Positions 24,124-32,348 of a stretch of 50,966 nucleotides of DNA are shown one piece after another. The translations under genes and the position numbers were made by a program. Every line of letters starts with the position of its first letter. Within the stretch, counting starts at the first letter, position 1. Under the pieces are notes generated by a model. It did no database searches, was not told where the DNA came from, and saw nothing but the letters and a program-made list of their open reading frames with translations. The DNA is taken from NCBI GenBank assembly GCA_964485515.1, contig CAZALT010000005.1, positions 1 to 50,966 on the forward strand, in the 5' to 3' direction. Source of the stretch: CAZALT01 sp964485515. GTDB taxonomy: Bacteria; Actinomycetota; Acidimicrobiia; Acidimicrobiales; Acidimicrobilacustridaceae.

Positions 24124-26640
24124 ATGGCGAAGGTCTCCGAGATCTTGCACATCCGACCCGGCGCGCCCCTCGACGCCGATCCCGATCGCTTCGCGGCCGT
24201 GCTCCTCGAGCTGGTCGTCGGGGCAGACGAGGCGGCGACGCAGGCGATGCGCACGATCTGTCGTGAGCTCCCCGTCGTGGTGTGGGCCATCGACAACGCC
24301 GGGAGGTTCACCCACTCGTACGGGCGCGGCCTCGCCCGATTCGGTCTGCGCGACGACGAAGGGGTCGGCCTCCACGTCAGCGCCTTCGGTGACACGGGCG
24401 CGGCGTACTTCGTCGAGACCGAGGACGGATCGCCCTCGTCGTACGTGGTCGAAGGCCACACCGACGGCGAGCCGTTCTGCTTCCACGTCTACTCGGTCGT
24501 CAAGCCGGGGTTCGGGGCCGTGGCCATCGCCATCGACGTCACCGGCGAGGTCAGGGCCGAGCAGGGCCGGCTCGACCTCGAGCGTTCCGAGAAGCGGTTT
24601 CGCTTGCTGTCCGAGTCCTCGCCCATCGGCATCATCGTCGTCGACGACCATGGCCGGGTCGAGTACGCGAACCCTGCGGTCGCCGAGCTGGTCGGCCTTC
24701 CGCGTGACGCCCTCATCGGTCAGGAGTGGGATCTGCACCTCCACGATTCCGAGCGGGCCCACGTGGCGGGTTCAGCGCAGCGAGCGCTCTCGGGCGGTGA
24801 CGTCGATCAGATCCCTCATCGCGTGATGCGCCCCGACGGCACGGTGCGATGGGTCCGCAGTCGTCCTGTGGTGCTCGCCGATGCCGGCCAGGGTGAGCGG
24901 ATCATGGCCACCGTCGCCGACATCACCGAGTCCCTCGTCTCGGCCGAGCGGTTGCGGGAGAGCGACGAGCGCACCCGGGCCATCCTCGAGTCGGCCGCCG
25001 AGGGCATCGTCACCTGCGACGAGGGCGGAGCCATCGTCGAGTTCAACGCGGCGGCCGAGCGGATCTTCGGCATCGATTCCGACGTCGCCATCGGCCGCGA
25101 CGTCCTCGGGCTCATCGCGGTGGCCCACCGGTTAAGGGTCGCGACCGCGATGGGGTCGGCCGAGCCCGTGCTCCGTTCGGACGGCAACCCCGTCATCGAG
25201 GTCGAGGTCGTCCGACCGAACGGCACCGCGGTCGCCGTCGAGGCCCGGTTCACCCGCGTGATCACCAGTGCGGGTCCCCTCGTCACGGGCATGATCCACG
25301 ACATCTCGGAGCGTCGGGAGTTCGAGCGCGCCATCGAGCACCAGGCCACGCACGACCAGATCACCGGGCTTCCGAACCGAGCGCTCTTCCTCGCTCAGCT
25401 CCAGAGCGCGTTGAGTCGCGCTGATCTGATCTCGTCGGTGGCGGTGCTGTTCTTCGAGCTCGAGCGCATCGAGGTGGTGGTCGGCAGCTTCGGGCATCGG
25501 GCCGCGGACGACGTGCTGCGCGAGGCAGGTCTCCGCCTGCGGTCGGTGCTCGGCCGCTCCTCGACCGTGGCCCGCTTGAGCGGTTCGCAGTTCGTCGCGC
25601 TGATCGACGACCGCCCGACGGTCAACGACGTCGTGCTGCTCGCCCAGCAGGCGACCGAGGCACTCGACCGTCCGTTCCGCATCGGTGACGAAGAGGTGTT
25701 CTTGTCGTCGCCCGTCGGTATCACGTTCGCTCCCGACGGCAGCGTGGACGGCGAGGCGCTCATCAGCAACGGCGACGTCGCGATGCGACGGGCCAAGGAG
25801 CGCTCGGTCCAACGGCTCGAGATCTTCGACGCCGAGATGCGGGCGTTCGTCGAGTCGCGTCACAAGCTCGAGGTCGCGCTGCGCTACGGGATCGACCGCG
25901 ACGAGTTCGAGCTGCACTACCAACCGGTCGTCAGCATCGACGACGGCAGGCTGCGGGGCTTCGAGGCACTGGCCCGGTGGAACCACCCGGTGCTCGGTCT
26001 CCTCCCGCCGGGTGACTTCATCCCGCTGGCCGAGGAGAGCGGGCTCGTCGGGAGCCTCGGAAACCGGCTTCTGCGGTCTGCCTGTGAGCAGCTCGCGGCG
26101 TGGCAGCGGATCGACGCCGACATCGTCGTCTCGGTCAACCTGTCCGGCTACCAGCTCGGCGAATCCGACCTCGTCGAGCGCGTCGAACAGCACCTGTCCG
26201 ACACGGGCGCCGACCCGGCCGGTCTGCACCTCGAGATCACCGAGTCCATCCTCCTGCGAGATGTCGACTCGGCGACGTCGGTCCTCGAACGACTCAAGCT
26301 CATCGGCACCGGTCTGAGCCTCGACGACTTCGGCACGGGCTACTCCTCGTTGACCTACCTCTGCCGCTTCCCGATCGATGTCGTCAAGATCGATCGCAGC
26401 TTCATCTCGCAGATGGGGACGACGGGGCGTGACGCGTCGATCGTGACGATGATCGTGGGCATGGCGCACACCCTCGGGCTCGATGTGGTGGCGGAGGGCG
26501 TCGAGACCCAGGGCCAGCTCGACCAGCTCTCCTCGCTCGGTTGCGGCTTGGCTCAGGGCTTCCTGCACGCTCGGCCCGCGCCGCCAGAGATCATCGAGAA
26601 GTGGTTCGACGAGCCGTTCGTGACCGCCGGACCGGGCTGA
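24124..26640 (+). CDS. PAS-PAS-PAS-degenerate GGDEF-EAL cyclic-di-GMP protein
   Basis: An 838-residue cytosolic sensor. Three PAS-type domains lie at about 44-145, 155-270 and 280-395, then GGDEF (about 405-570) and EAL (about 580-830). The GGDEF active-site loop reads SGSQF (486-490), so it should not make cyclic di-GMP and may bind GTP as a regulatory site. The EAL half looks active: E614-A-L in GFEALARW, the Asn in VNLSGYQL, ITESILL, LDDFGTGYSSL, KIDRSF and AEGVET, which together bind metal and hydrolyse cyclic di-GMP. No membrane helices or haem motif are seen. ATG 24124 follows a G-rich site and starts just before the first domain. Confidence 0.9.
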   Translation: MAKVSEILHIRPGAPLDADPDRFAAVLLELVVGADEAATQAMRTICRELPVVVWAIDNAGRFTHSYGRGLARFGLRDDEGVGLHVSAFGDTGAAYFVETEDGSPSSYVVEGHTDGEPFCFHVYSVVKPGFGAVAIAIDVTGEVRAEQGRLDLERSEKRFRLLSESSPIGIIVVDDHGRVEYANPAVAELVGLPRDALIGQEWDLHLHDSERAHVAGSAQRALSGGDVDQIPHRVMRPDGTVRWVRSRPVVLADAGQGERIMATVADITESLVSAERLRESDERTRAILESAAEGIVTCDEGGAIVEFNAAAERIFGIDSDVAIGRDVLGLIAVAHRLRVATAMGSAEPVLRSDGNPVIEVEVVRPNGTAVAVEARFTRVITSAGPLVTGMIHDISERREFERAIEHQATHDQITGLPNRALFLAQLQSALSRADLISSVAVLFFELERIEVVVGSFGHRAADDVLREAGLRLRSVLGRSSTVARLSGSQFVALIDDRPTVNDVVLLAQQATEALDRPFRIGDEEVFLSSPVGITFAPDGSVDGEALISNGDVAMRRAKERSVQRLEIFDAEMRAFVESRHKLEVALRYGIDRDEFELHYQPVVSIDDGRLRGFEALARWNHPVLGLLPPGDFIPLAEESGLVGSLGNRLLRSACEQLAAWQRIDADIVVSVNLSGYQLGESDLVERVEQHLSDTGADPAGLHLEITESILLRDVDSATSVLERLKLIGTGLSLDDFGTGYSSLTYLCRFPIDVVKIDRSFISQMGTTGRDASIVTMIVGMAHTLGLDVVAEGVETQGQLDQLSSLGCGLAQGFLHARPAPPEIIEKWFDEPFVTAGPG

Positions 26641-26652
26641 CAGGCCAATCGC

Positions 26653-26688
26653 GGCTCACCGGCCGATGGCGGCTCACCGGCCGATGGC
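26653..26688. repeat. Two exact tandem copies of an 18-base unit
   Basis: GGCTCACCGGCCGATGGC occurs twice in direct succession, with a degraded copy just before, directly after the EAL gene stop. Confidence 0.85.
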
Positions 26689-26709
26689 GGCGAACCCGTC
26701 GGTCGGGCG

Positions 26710-27312
26710 ATGTCCAGCCGACGGTGGTCGGGAACTACCCTCCTGGCGGTGATCCGCCACCCTTCCCCCGCTCGACGTTGCCGAGCTGTCGTCGCGATCG
26801 CCGCGGCCGCGATCGCCGTGGTGACAGGGTGCGGGAGCAGTGGGGGATCGTCAGCCGATCTCGCGCTGGCGGACTGGCAGAGCCAGGCCGAGGCGGTGTG
26901 CCAGTCGGTGCGTCAGGAGGCCGCCGCCGACCAGCCGGTGACCGGGGCGGGCAACCCGGCCGTGCCGATCCGGGCGCGTGCCGTCGCCATCGACCGTGCC
27001 GCCGATCGGCTCAGCAACCTCGGCGAGCCCGACGAGAGCGGCGATGAGGTGCAGGACCTCCTCGATGCCATGGGTCGACAGGTCGAGGCGCTCAACCACC
27101 TCGCAGATGCGCTGCTGGCCGATCCCACCGCGACCTCGGGCACTGCCGGGGCGGCGGTCACCGTGGAGACCGACAAGGTCGACGCCGCGGCGACCGAGCT
27201 GGGCGTGCCGTCCTGCACGAGCGAGGCGAGCACCGACCCCACCGCGGCGACGCCGTCGTCGGACGATCCGAGCGGCGGATTCGGAGACCAAGGCCAGACA
27301 CAGGAAGGCTGA
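26710..27312 (+). CDS. Small lipoprotein of unknown function
   Basis: A 200-residue predicted lipoprotein. An Arg-rich N-terminus precedes the hydrophobic core AVVAIAAAAIAVVTG and Cys41. The mature part is Ala-rich and helical with two cysteines (in AEAVCQSVRQE and GVPSCTSE), which may form a disulfide, and ends in a disordered Ser/Thr/Asp/Gly tail. A GTG at 26749 would give a shorter, more usual signal peptide; neither start has a clear ribosome-binding site. It resembles the many actinobacterial four-helix secreted lipoproteins of unknown role, and I recognise no family. Confidence 0.65.
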   Translation: MSSRRWSGTTLLAVIRHPSPARRCRAVVAIAAAAIAVVTGCGSSGGSSADLALADWQSQAEAVCQSVRQEAAADQPVTGAGNPAVPIRARAVAIDRAADRLSNLGEPDESGDEVQDLLDAMGRQVEALNHLADALLADPTATSGTAGAAVTVETDKVDAAATELGVPSCTSEASTDPTAATPSSDDPSGGFGDQGQTQEG

Positions 27313-27399
27313 CGGGCTCCGTTCCGGCATCTGGGGCGGAGCGAGGTCGCAGCTGATGCGGGTGTGGATCCTGGGTCGTGCTCGGACCCGAAGCAAACG

Positions 27400-28314
27400 T
27401 CAGCTCTGGTGGAAGGCAGCGATCCGCTTGGCGAGCTCGATGGGCTGGTCGCCCTGGATGCTGTGGCCGGCGTCGTCCACGGTCTCGATCCGTGCCGTGG
27501 GTTGGCGGACTTCGAGCTCGGCGACGTCGCGGTCGTCGACGATGCCGGAACGGCTGCCTCGGAGGAGGTAGATGGGCACGGTCAGCGAGCCGAGGGAGTC
27601 CCACAGGTCGGTGAAGCGGGTGTCGAGCGCACCCGCCTGCTCCTCGATGCCGGCGCGTCCGTGCGACAGCAGGTCGTAGCGCCAGACCCAGGTGCCGTCC
27701 TCACGGGGGCGGGCGTTGTGCAGCAGCCCCCGGCGCAGCGACGACTCGGACCGGGTCGGGTTGAAGGCCATGGTGCGCTCGAGCAGCGTGTCGAAGCTCT
27801 CGAACTCCTCGGGTCCCGCGACGAACGAGATGATCGACTCGGCCTTGTCCTGGTCGACCCCGGGGGTGATGTCGACGAGCACGAGTCGGTCGGCGAGGTC
27901 GGGTCGGGTGCTGAGCGCCGACACGGCGGTGAGCCCGCCCAGCGACATCCCGACGAGGGTCGTGGCCGCGGGGGCGAGCGTGTCGATGGCGAGGGCGATG
28001 TCGTCGGCCATCTCGTGGGGGAGGTACGCCTTGTCGGCCCGCCAGGCGGAGTGGCCGTGGCCGGGGAGGTCGATGGCGACGGCGGGGAGCCCCAAGGCGA
28101 GCAGCGTCGTGTCCCACGTGTGGGCGTTCTGCGCGCCGCCGTGGAGGAACACCGCTTCGGCGGGTGTCGACCCCCACACGAGCGCGCTGAGCTGGTGGCC
28201 CGACGGCCCGGTGACGGCGACGCGGCGCACCGTGGCGGTCTCCGCGGTCTCCGCGGCGAGCCCGACCTCGGACGCGTTGTCGGCCAGGAGCGAGAACTCG
28301 TCGTAGGTCTCCAT
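27400..28314 (-). CDS. Alpha/beta hydrolase
   Basis: A 304-residue soluble hydrolase. HGGAQNAHTWD (58-68) supplies the oxyanion hole, AIDLPGHGHS is the typical second motif, the nucleophile is Ser124 in GMSLGG, and the base is His284 in DDAGHSIQGD near the C-terminus. The pattern fits the epoxide-hydrolase/ester-hydrolase/C-C hydrolase group without pointing to one reaction. The gene converges on the lipoprotein gene with 87 bases between stops, where a weak GGGTC/GACCC hairpin is present (27373-27389). The open frame begins at an ATG next to a short acidic leader. Confidence 0.85.
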   Translation of the reverse strand: METYDEFSLLADNASEVGLAAETAETATVRRVAVTGPSGHQLSALVWGSTPAEAVFLHGGAQNAHTWDTTLLALGLPAVAIDLPGHGHSAWRADKAYLPHEMADDIALAIDTLAPAATTLVGMSLGGLTAVSALSTRPDLADRLVLVDITPGVDQDKAESIISFVAGPEEFESFDTLLERTMAFNPTRSESSLRRGLLHNARPREDGTWVWRYDLLSHGRAGIEEQAGALDTRFTDLWDSLGSLTVPIYLLRGSRSGIVDDRDVAELEVRQPTARIETVDDAGHSIQGDQPIELAKRIAAFHQS

Positions 28315-28364
28315 CGGGCGAAACCCTACGCGCCGAAGGCGCGACTCGACTCAGCGGGGTGGGC

Positions 28365-29048
28365 TCAGCGGGCCCGGCGGTGCACGAGCGCGAGCCGCAG
28401 GAGCGCGAGGTAGCCGAACACGCCCGCCCAGATCAGCAGGACGCGCAGCGGGAAGTACGACACGAACCTGATCACGACGGTCCAGTAGAGGACGAGCACG
28501 ACGGCGAACCAGAACGATGGCCAGGGGATCCAGCCGAGCGAACGTCCGCGGCCGCCGAGCAGCGAGATGGGTGCTTCGGGGATGATCCCGACCTCGGGGT
28601 CGCCGAGATCGTGAGACGACGCGAGGTGGTAGCGGTAGGCGGCGGGGTCGGTGTAGCGCTGCCCGCACAGCGGGCAGTCGACGTGATCGGCTCGGACCCG
28701 ACGATCGAGCGGGTTGCCGAACCAGTCGTGGTCGGCGTCGGGGGCATAGCCGAAGTTGCTCCACGACTCGTGCTGCTCCCTCGGCTGCCACTCGGCTCCG
28801 GAGCCCGACGACGAGGGGGAGGCGGACGAAGGCGGTGCGGTGAAGCGGGGTCCCTGCGCCCACTCGCGGCGGAGCTGGGCCATGGCCGCGGTGATCGCTC
28901 GGGTCTGCTGTTCGGCTCGGGCGACCGCCTCGGCGCCGTCCGCCCAATGCAGGTCGGGATGGCAGCGCCGAAGTCGCTGGAGGTAGGCCGCCTCGATCTC
29001 GTCGGGCGTCGCGTGGGGGCTCACCCCCAACAGCTCGTACGGATTCAT
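28365..29048 (-). CDS. J-domain protein with C2H2 zinc finger and C-terminal membrane helices
   Basis: A 227-residue protein with an unusual domain order. Residues 1-65 form a J-domain (NPYELLGVSP... with the DnaK-activating HPD at 30-32). A Ser/Pro linker follows. Residues 125-146 have the spacing Cys-2-Cys-12-His-4-His (C125, C128, H141, H146), a classical C2H2 finger. Two hydrophobic helices (about 176-198 and 202-222) and a basic tail end the chain. It should recruit DnaK to the membrane; what the finger binds is unknown. ATG 29048 is chosen because it starts exactly at the J-domain. It lies 160 bases from the divergent gnd gene. It lacks the G/F region and the CxxCxGxG repeats of true DnaJ. 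Confidence 0.8.
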   Translation of the reverse strand: MNPYELLGVSPHATPDEIEAAYLQRLRRCHPDLHWADGAEAVARAEQQTRAITAAMAQLRREWAQGPRFTAPPSSASPSSSGSGAEWQPREQHESWSNFGYAPDADHDWFGNPLDRRVRADHVDCPLCGQRYTDPAAYRYHLASSHDLGDPEVGIIPEAPISLLGGRGRSLGWIPWPSFWFAVVLVLYWTVVIRFVSYFPLRVLLIWAGVFGYLALLRLALVHRRAR

Positions 29049-29208
29049 CTCGACAACGTGCTCGCCATCGTGGGTCGGCTCCCTGCCCTGGATCTCGCCG
29101 AGAAAAATACCCGGGTCTGGCGACGCTCGGCTCGGACCTGGGTCAGGATGAGTGCGCCCGGTGCAGGACGTGCCGAGGCGGCAGGTTGCCAACCCCCTGG
29201 GAGATGCG

Positions 29209-30243
29209 ATGCAGCTCGGCATGGTCGGACTCGGTCGGATGGGCGCCAACATGGTGCAACGCCTCGTGGCAGACGGTCACACGTGCGTCGTGTACGACGT
29301 CGACGCCGGTGCCGTCGCCCGCGTTGCCGGGTCGAGCGATGCGGTCACCGGAGCGGCGAGCCTCGAAGACCTCGTCGCCGGCCTCGACGCCCCTCGAGCT
29401 GCGTGGGTGATGGTCCCCGCTGCCTTCACCGGCGACACCGTCGCCGCCCTCGGCGACCTGATGGCAGCCGACGACGTCATCATCGATGGTGGCAACAGCT
29501 ACTACCACGACGACATCCACCGGGCGCAGGCGCTCGCCCCGAAGGGCGTCCACTACCTCGACGTCGGCACCAGCGGCGGAGTTTTCGGACTCGAGCGGGG
29601 ATACTGCCTGATGATCGGCGGCGAGGACGCCCCGGTGGCTCGCCTCGATCCGATCTTCCGCTCGCTCGCCCCCGGAGTCGGCGACGTCGACCGCACCCCG
29701 GGTCGGTCGGGGGATCCGTCCCCGTCCGAGATGGGGTACCTCCACGCGGGACCGAACGGTGCGGGCCACTTCGTGAAGATGGTGCACAACGGCATCGAGT
29801 ACGGGCTGATGGCGGCCTATGCCGAGGGCCTCAACATCATCGAGCACGCCGGCGTCGGCAAGCTCGACCACGAGCAGGATGCCGAGACCACGCCGCTGCG
29901 CCATCCCGAGTACTACCAGTACGACATCGACGTCGCCGAGGTCGCCGAGGTGTGGCGTCGGGGTTCCGTCGTCGCGTCCTGGCTGCTCGACCTCACGGCG
30001 TCGGCGCTCCACGCCGATCCCGGCCTGTCGCAGTTCAGCGGCCGGGTGAGCGACTCGGGGGAAGGTCGGTGGACCGTGCTCGCCGCCGTCGACGAAGGGG
30101 TGCCCGCCGAGGTGCTCAGCAGTGCGCTCTTCGCCCGCTTCGCGTCGCGGGGCGAGACCGACTTCGCCGACAAGGTGCTGTCGGCGATGCGCAAGGAGTT
30201 CGGCGGTCACGACGAGAAGTCGGGTCCAGCGCTCTCCTCGTGA
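29209..30243 (+). CDS. gnd: 6-phosphogluconate dehydrogenase (decarboxylating), short NAD-type
   Basis: A 344-residue enzyme converting 6-phosphogluconate to ribulose 5-phosphate, CO2 and NAD(P)H. The dinucleotide motif GLGRMG is at 7-12, the signature IIDGGNSYYHD at 91-101, the substrate loop TSGG at 121-124, and the catalytic pair K190 and N194 in GHFVKMVHNGIEYG. At about 340 residues it is the short form (GntZ/YqeC-like) rather than the 470-residue form, and the short form often prefers NAD. ATG 29209 follows GGGAG at 29199-29203. No other pentose-phosphate gene is nearby. Confidence 0.9.
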   Translation: MQLGMVGLGRMGANMVQRLVADGHTCVVYDVDAGAVARVAGSSDAVTGAASLEDLVAGLDAPRAAWVMVPAAFTGDTVAALGDLMAADDVIIDGGNSYYHDDIHRAQALAPKGVHYLDVGTSGGVFGLERGYCLMIGGEDAPVARLDPIFRSLAPGVGDVDRTPGRSGDPSPSEMGYLHAGPNGAGHFVKMVHNGIEYGLMAAYAEGLNIIEHAGVGKLDHEQDAETTPLRHPEYYQYDIDVAEVAEVWRRGSVVASWLLDLTASALHADPGLSQFSGRVSDSGEGRWTVLAAVDEGVPAEVLSSALFARFASRGETDFADKVLSAMRKEFGGHDEKSGPALSS

Positions 30244-30331
30244 CCGAACGGGTCGTCGCGGGTCACCGATGACGCACCGGTTGCCCGCGGGCAGCGGACG
30301 CCCGCGATGCGCAACTGGCACTCGCGATGCG

Positions 30332-30386
30332 GAAGGTCCGGTGTGGTGGGTCGGTGTGGAAGGTCCGGTGTGGTGGGGTCGGTGTG
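30332..30386. repeat. Two tandem copies of a 27-28-base unit
   Basis: A G-rich unit beginning GAAGGTCCGGTGTGGTGGG is present twice, the second copy one base longer. It lies in the 285-base gap between gnd and the mannosyltransferase-like gene, which otherwise shows nothing I can name. Confidence 0.8.
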
Positions 30387-30528
30387 GTGGTGATGCGAGC
30401 CCGCTCGGGTGCTGGGGTACCGTCTCGGGGTCCGAATCTCTCGTGTTCGTGGCGCCTGCGGCGCGGTGGACGACGGGAGCCCGGCCCGGAACCCGCAGTG
30501 CCGTCCCGGCCTGCTTCCGCCCTTCGCT

Positions 30529-32217
30529 GTGACGACCCTCGCTCCTGATCCTGCCCCGGCGCCCACGCGATCGGACTCCGAGAAGCGCCCGTGGCGCGAC
30601 CTCGTCCGCGAGGGGGTGCCAGCGTTCCTGTTCGGATCCGACGACGACGAGCTGCGCCCCGTCACCCCGCCGCCTCTGCCCGACCCGCACACGAACGCGA
30701 GCTGGCCGACGCGCTACTACCTGTTGGTCCTGTCGGTGTTCAGCGGCCTCGTCGGGTCGCTCGTCGTGGCCGGGTCGGCTCCGGTGTGGCGGCTGGCGGC
30801 GCCGGGTTGGCGGATCACGGTCCCCGGTATCGCTCACCCCGGTGATTCGACGTTCAGCATCTGGACGTTCCTGATCGGCGTGGTCCTGATCGCGCTGGGT
30901 TGGATCGGGCTCATCGGCCGGTCCGAGCGGCAGCGATGGCCCGAGCGTCGGCGCCTCGTGATGGTCCTCGCCGTGCTCGTGCTGTGGGCGACACCGCTCG
31001 CGCTGGCACCGCCGTTGCTGAGCAACGATGCGTACAGCTACGCCGCGCAGGGCGAGCTCGCGAGTCGCGGCATCGACCCCACGGCGCACGGACCCGTCTA
31101 TCTGGGACGGGGCGACTTCCTGTCGCCCGCCGATCCGGTGTGGCGCAACTCTCCTGCGCCGTACGGGCCGGTGTGGATCCAGCTGTCGGAGTGGGCTGTC
31201 GACCTGACCGGCCACGACCCGTCCAAAGCCATCTGGGTGTTCCGGGGCCTGGCGGTGCTCGGTGTGGCCATGACCGCGGCGGGTGTCGCGATCATCGCCC
31301 GCAGCTACGGCCTGTCGATGGCCACGGCGGTGGCCATCGGTGTGGCCAACCCGCTCGTGCTGCTGCACCTGGTCGGCGGCAGCCACAACGACGCGCTCAT
31401 GCTCGGGTTCTTGTCGGTGGGCCTCGCGGCGGTCCGGTGCCATCGCCGATGGCTCGGCGTGGTCCTGCTGGCCATGGCCATGGCCATCAAGCTCCCGGCG
31501 GGAGCGGGACTCCTGTTCGTAGGGTGGGTGTGGTCGGGCACGTCGGGTGTCACGTTCTGGCGGCGGGTCCGTGACACCGCCATGGTGTGCGTCGCGGGCG
31601 GGATGCTCGTCGCGGTCCTGTGCCAGCTCGTCGGGGTCGGCATCGGATGGATCACCGCGCTCTCCGGGACGGGCAAGGTCCTGTCCACGTTCTCGCTCAC
31701 CACGAAGCTGGGTTTCGTGTCGGCCGATGTTCTTCGCAGCGCGGGCCTCCCGGTCAGCGAGACCTTCGTCGTTGGGCTCGTGCGCACCGGTGGTCTGCTG
31801 CTGTCCGTGCTGCTGTCCGTCTTCATCTTGTTCCGGTCGCCGCGCCTGGGGCTGGTGCGCTCGGTGGGCCTCGTGATGTTCATCGTGATCCTGCTGGGTC
31901 CGGTGCTCTGGCCCTGGTACATGCCGGCCGGCTTCGCCCTGCTCGCGGCGAGCGGGCTCGGTCGCTACCGGCCGTCGTACCTCGTCGTGACGTTCGCGCT
32001 GTGCCTGCTGGTGTGGCCGACCAGCGTGGCGCCGGTGATCGACCTGTACCACTACCAGCATCTGCTCGGCCTCGGTGTGGTGTTCCTCATCGGCAGTTCG
32101 GCCTACGGTGCGCAGCGCCTCGCGGAGTGGCGCCACGATCGACGCCTTTCCCGTCACGCCGCGGTGCTGGCCAGCCTCCCGCCGCTGCCGTCGGCCTCCG
32201 TCGCACCCACGTCCTGA
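30529..32217 (+). CDS. Polyprenol-phosphate-mannose-dependent mannosyltransferase, MptB-like (GT-C)
   Basis: A 562-residue multi-pass membrane glycosyltransferase. The loop SNDAYSYAAQGELASRGIDP (about 165-184), followed by HGP, is the signature of the mycobacterial MptB group, where the acidic residue acts as base; these enzymes add alpha-1,6-mannose to lipomannan precursors outside the membrane. About a dozen further hydrophobic helices follow, with WPWYMPAGFALL near the C-terminus. GTG 30529 is chosen because the upstream frame runs through the repeats at 30332-30386 and is not protein-like. The exact acceptor is inferred from the family only. Confidence 0.85.
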   Translation: MTTLAPDPAPAPTRSDSEKRPWRDLVREGVPAFLFGSDDDELRPVTPPPLPDPHTNASWPTRYYLLVLSVFSGLVGSLVVAGSAPVWRLAAPGWRITVPGIAHPGDSTFSIWTFLIGVVLIALGWIGLIGRSERQRWPERRRLVMVLAVLVLWATPLALAPPLLSNDAYSYAAQGELASRGIDPTAHGPVYLGRGDFLSPADPVWRNSPAPYGPVWIQLSEWAVDLTGHDPSKAIWVFRGLAVLGVAMTAAGVAIIARSYGLSMATAVAIGVANPLVLLHLVGGSHNDALMLGFLSVGLAAVRCHRRWLGVVLLAMAMAIKLPAGAGLLFVGWVWSGTSGVTFWRRVRDTAMVCVAGGMLVAVLCQLVGVGIGWITALSGTGKVLSTFSLTTKLGFVSADVLRSAGLPVSETFVVGLVRTGGLLLSVLLSVFILFRSPRLGLVRSVGLVMFIVILLGPVLWPWYMPAGFALLAASGLGRYRPSYLVVTFALCLLVWPTSVAPVIDLYHYQHLLGLGVVFLIGSSAYGAQRLAEWRHDRRLSRHAAVLASLPPLPSASVAPTS

Positions 32218-32227
32218 ACCCCGAGAA

Positions 32228-32281
32228 CTGCCTTTCTGGCGTGCATCTTGATCGGCGTTCGCGTCAAATCCACGCAATTTG
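32228..32281 (+). repeat. Dispersed palindromic repeat, family 2, copy 1
   Basis: Shares about 44 of 54 bases with the complement of 44315-44368. Blocks TTCTGGCGTG, TCTTGATCGGC and ATCCACGCAATTTG are common to both. It lies 10 bases after the mannosyltransferase stop, in the short gap before the MgtE-like gene. Confidence 0.75.
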
Positions 32282-32348
32282 GGTCGGTTGGGGGTCCGTG
32301 TAAGGTGCCGCCCGTGCCAGTCGCCAAGTCGGAGCCTCCGAGTCGCCC

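Noticed and set aside
29143..32277. A 1044-residue open frame on the minus strand
   Set aside because: It is antisense to the clear 6-phosphogluconate dehydrogenase and MptB-like genes. Its product is Arg/His/Glu-rich with no domains, as expected for a shadow frame in high-GC DNA.
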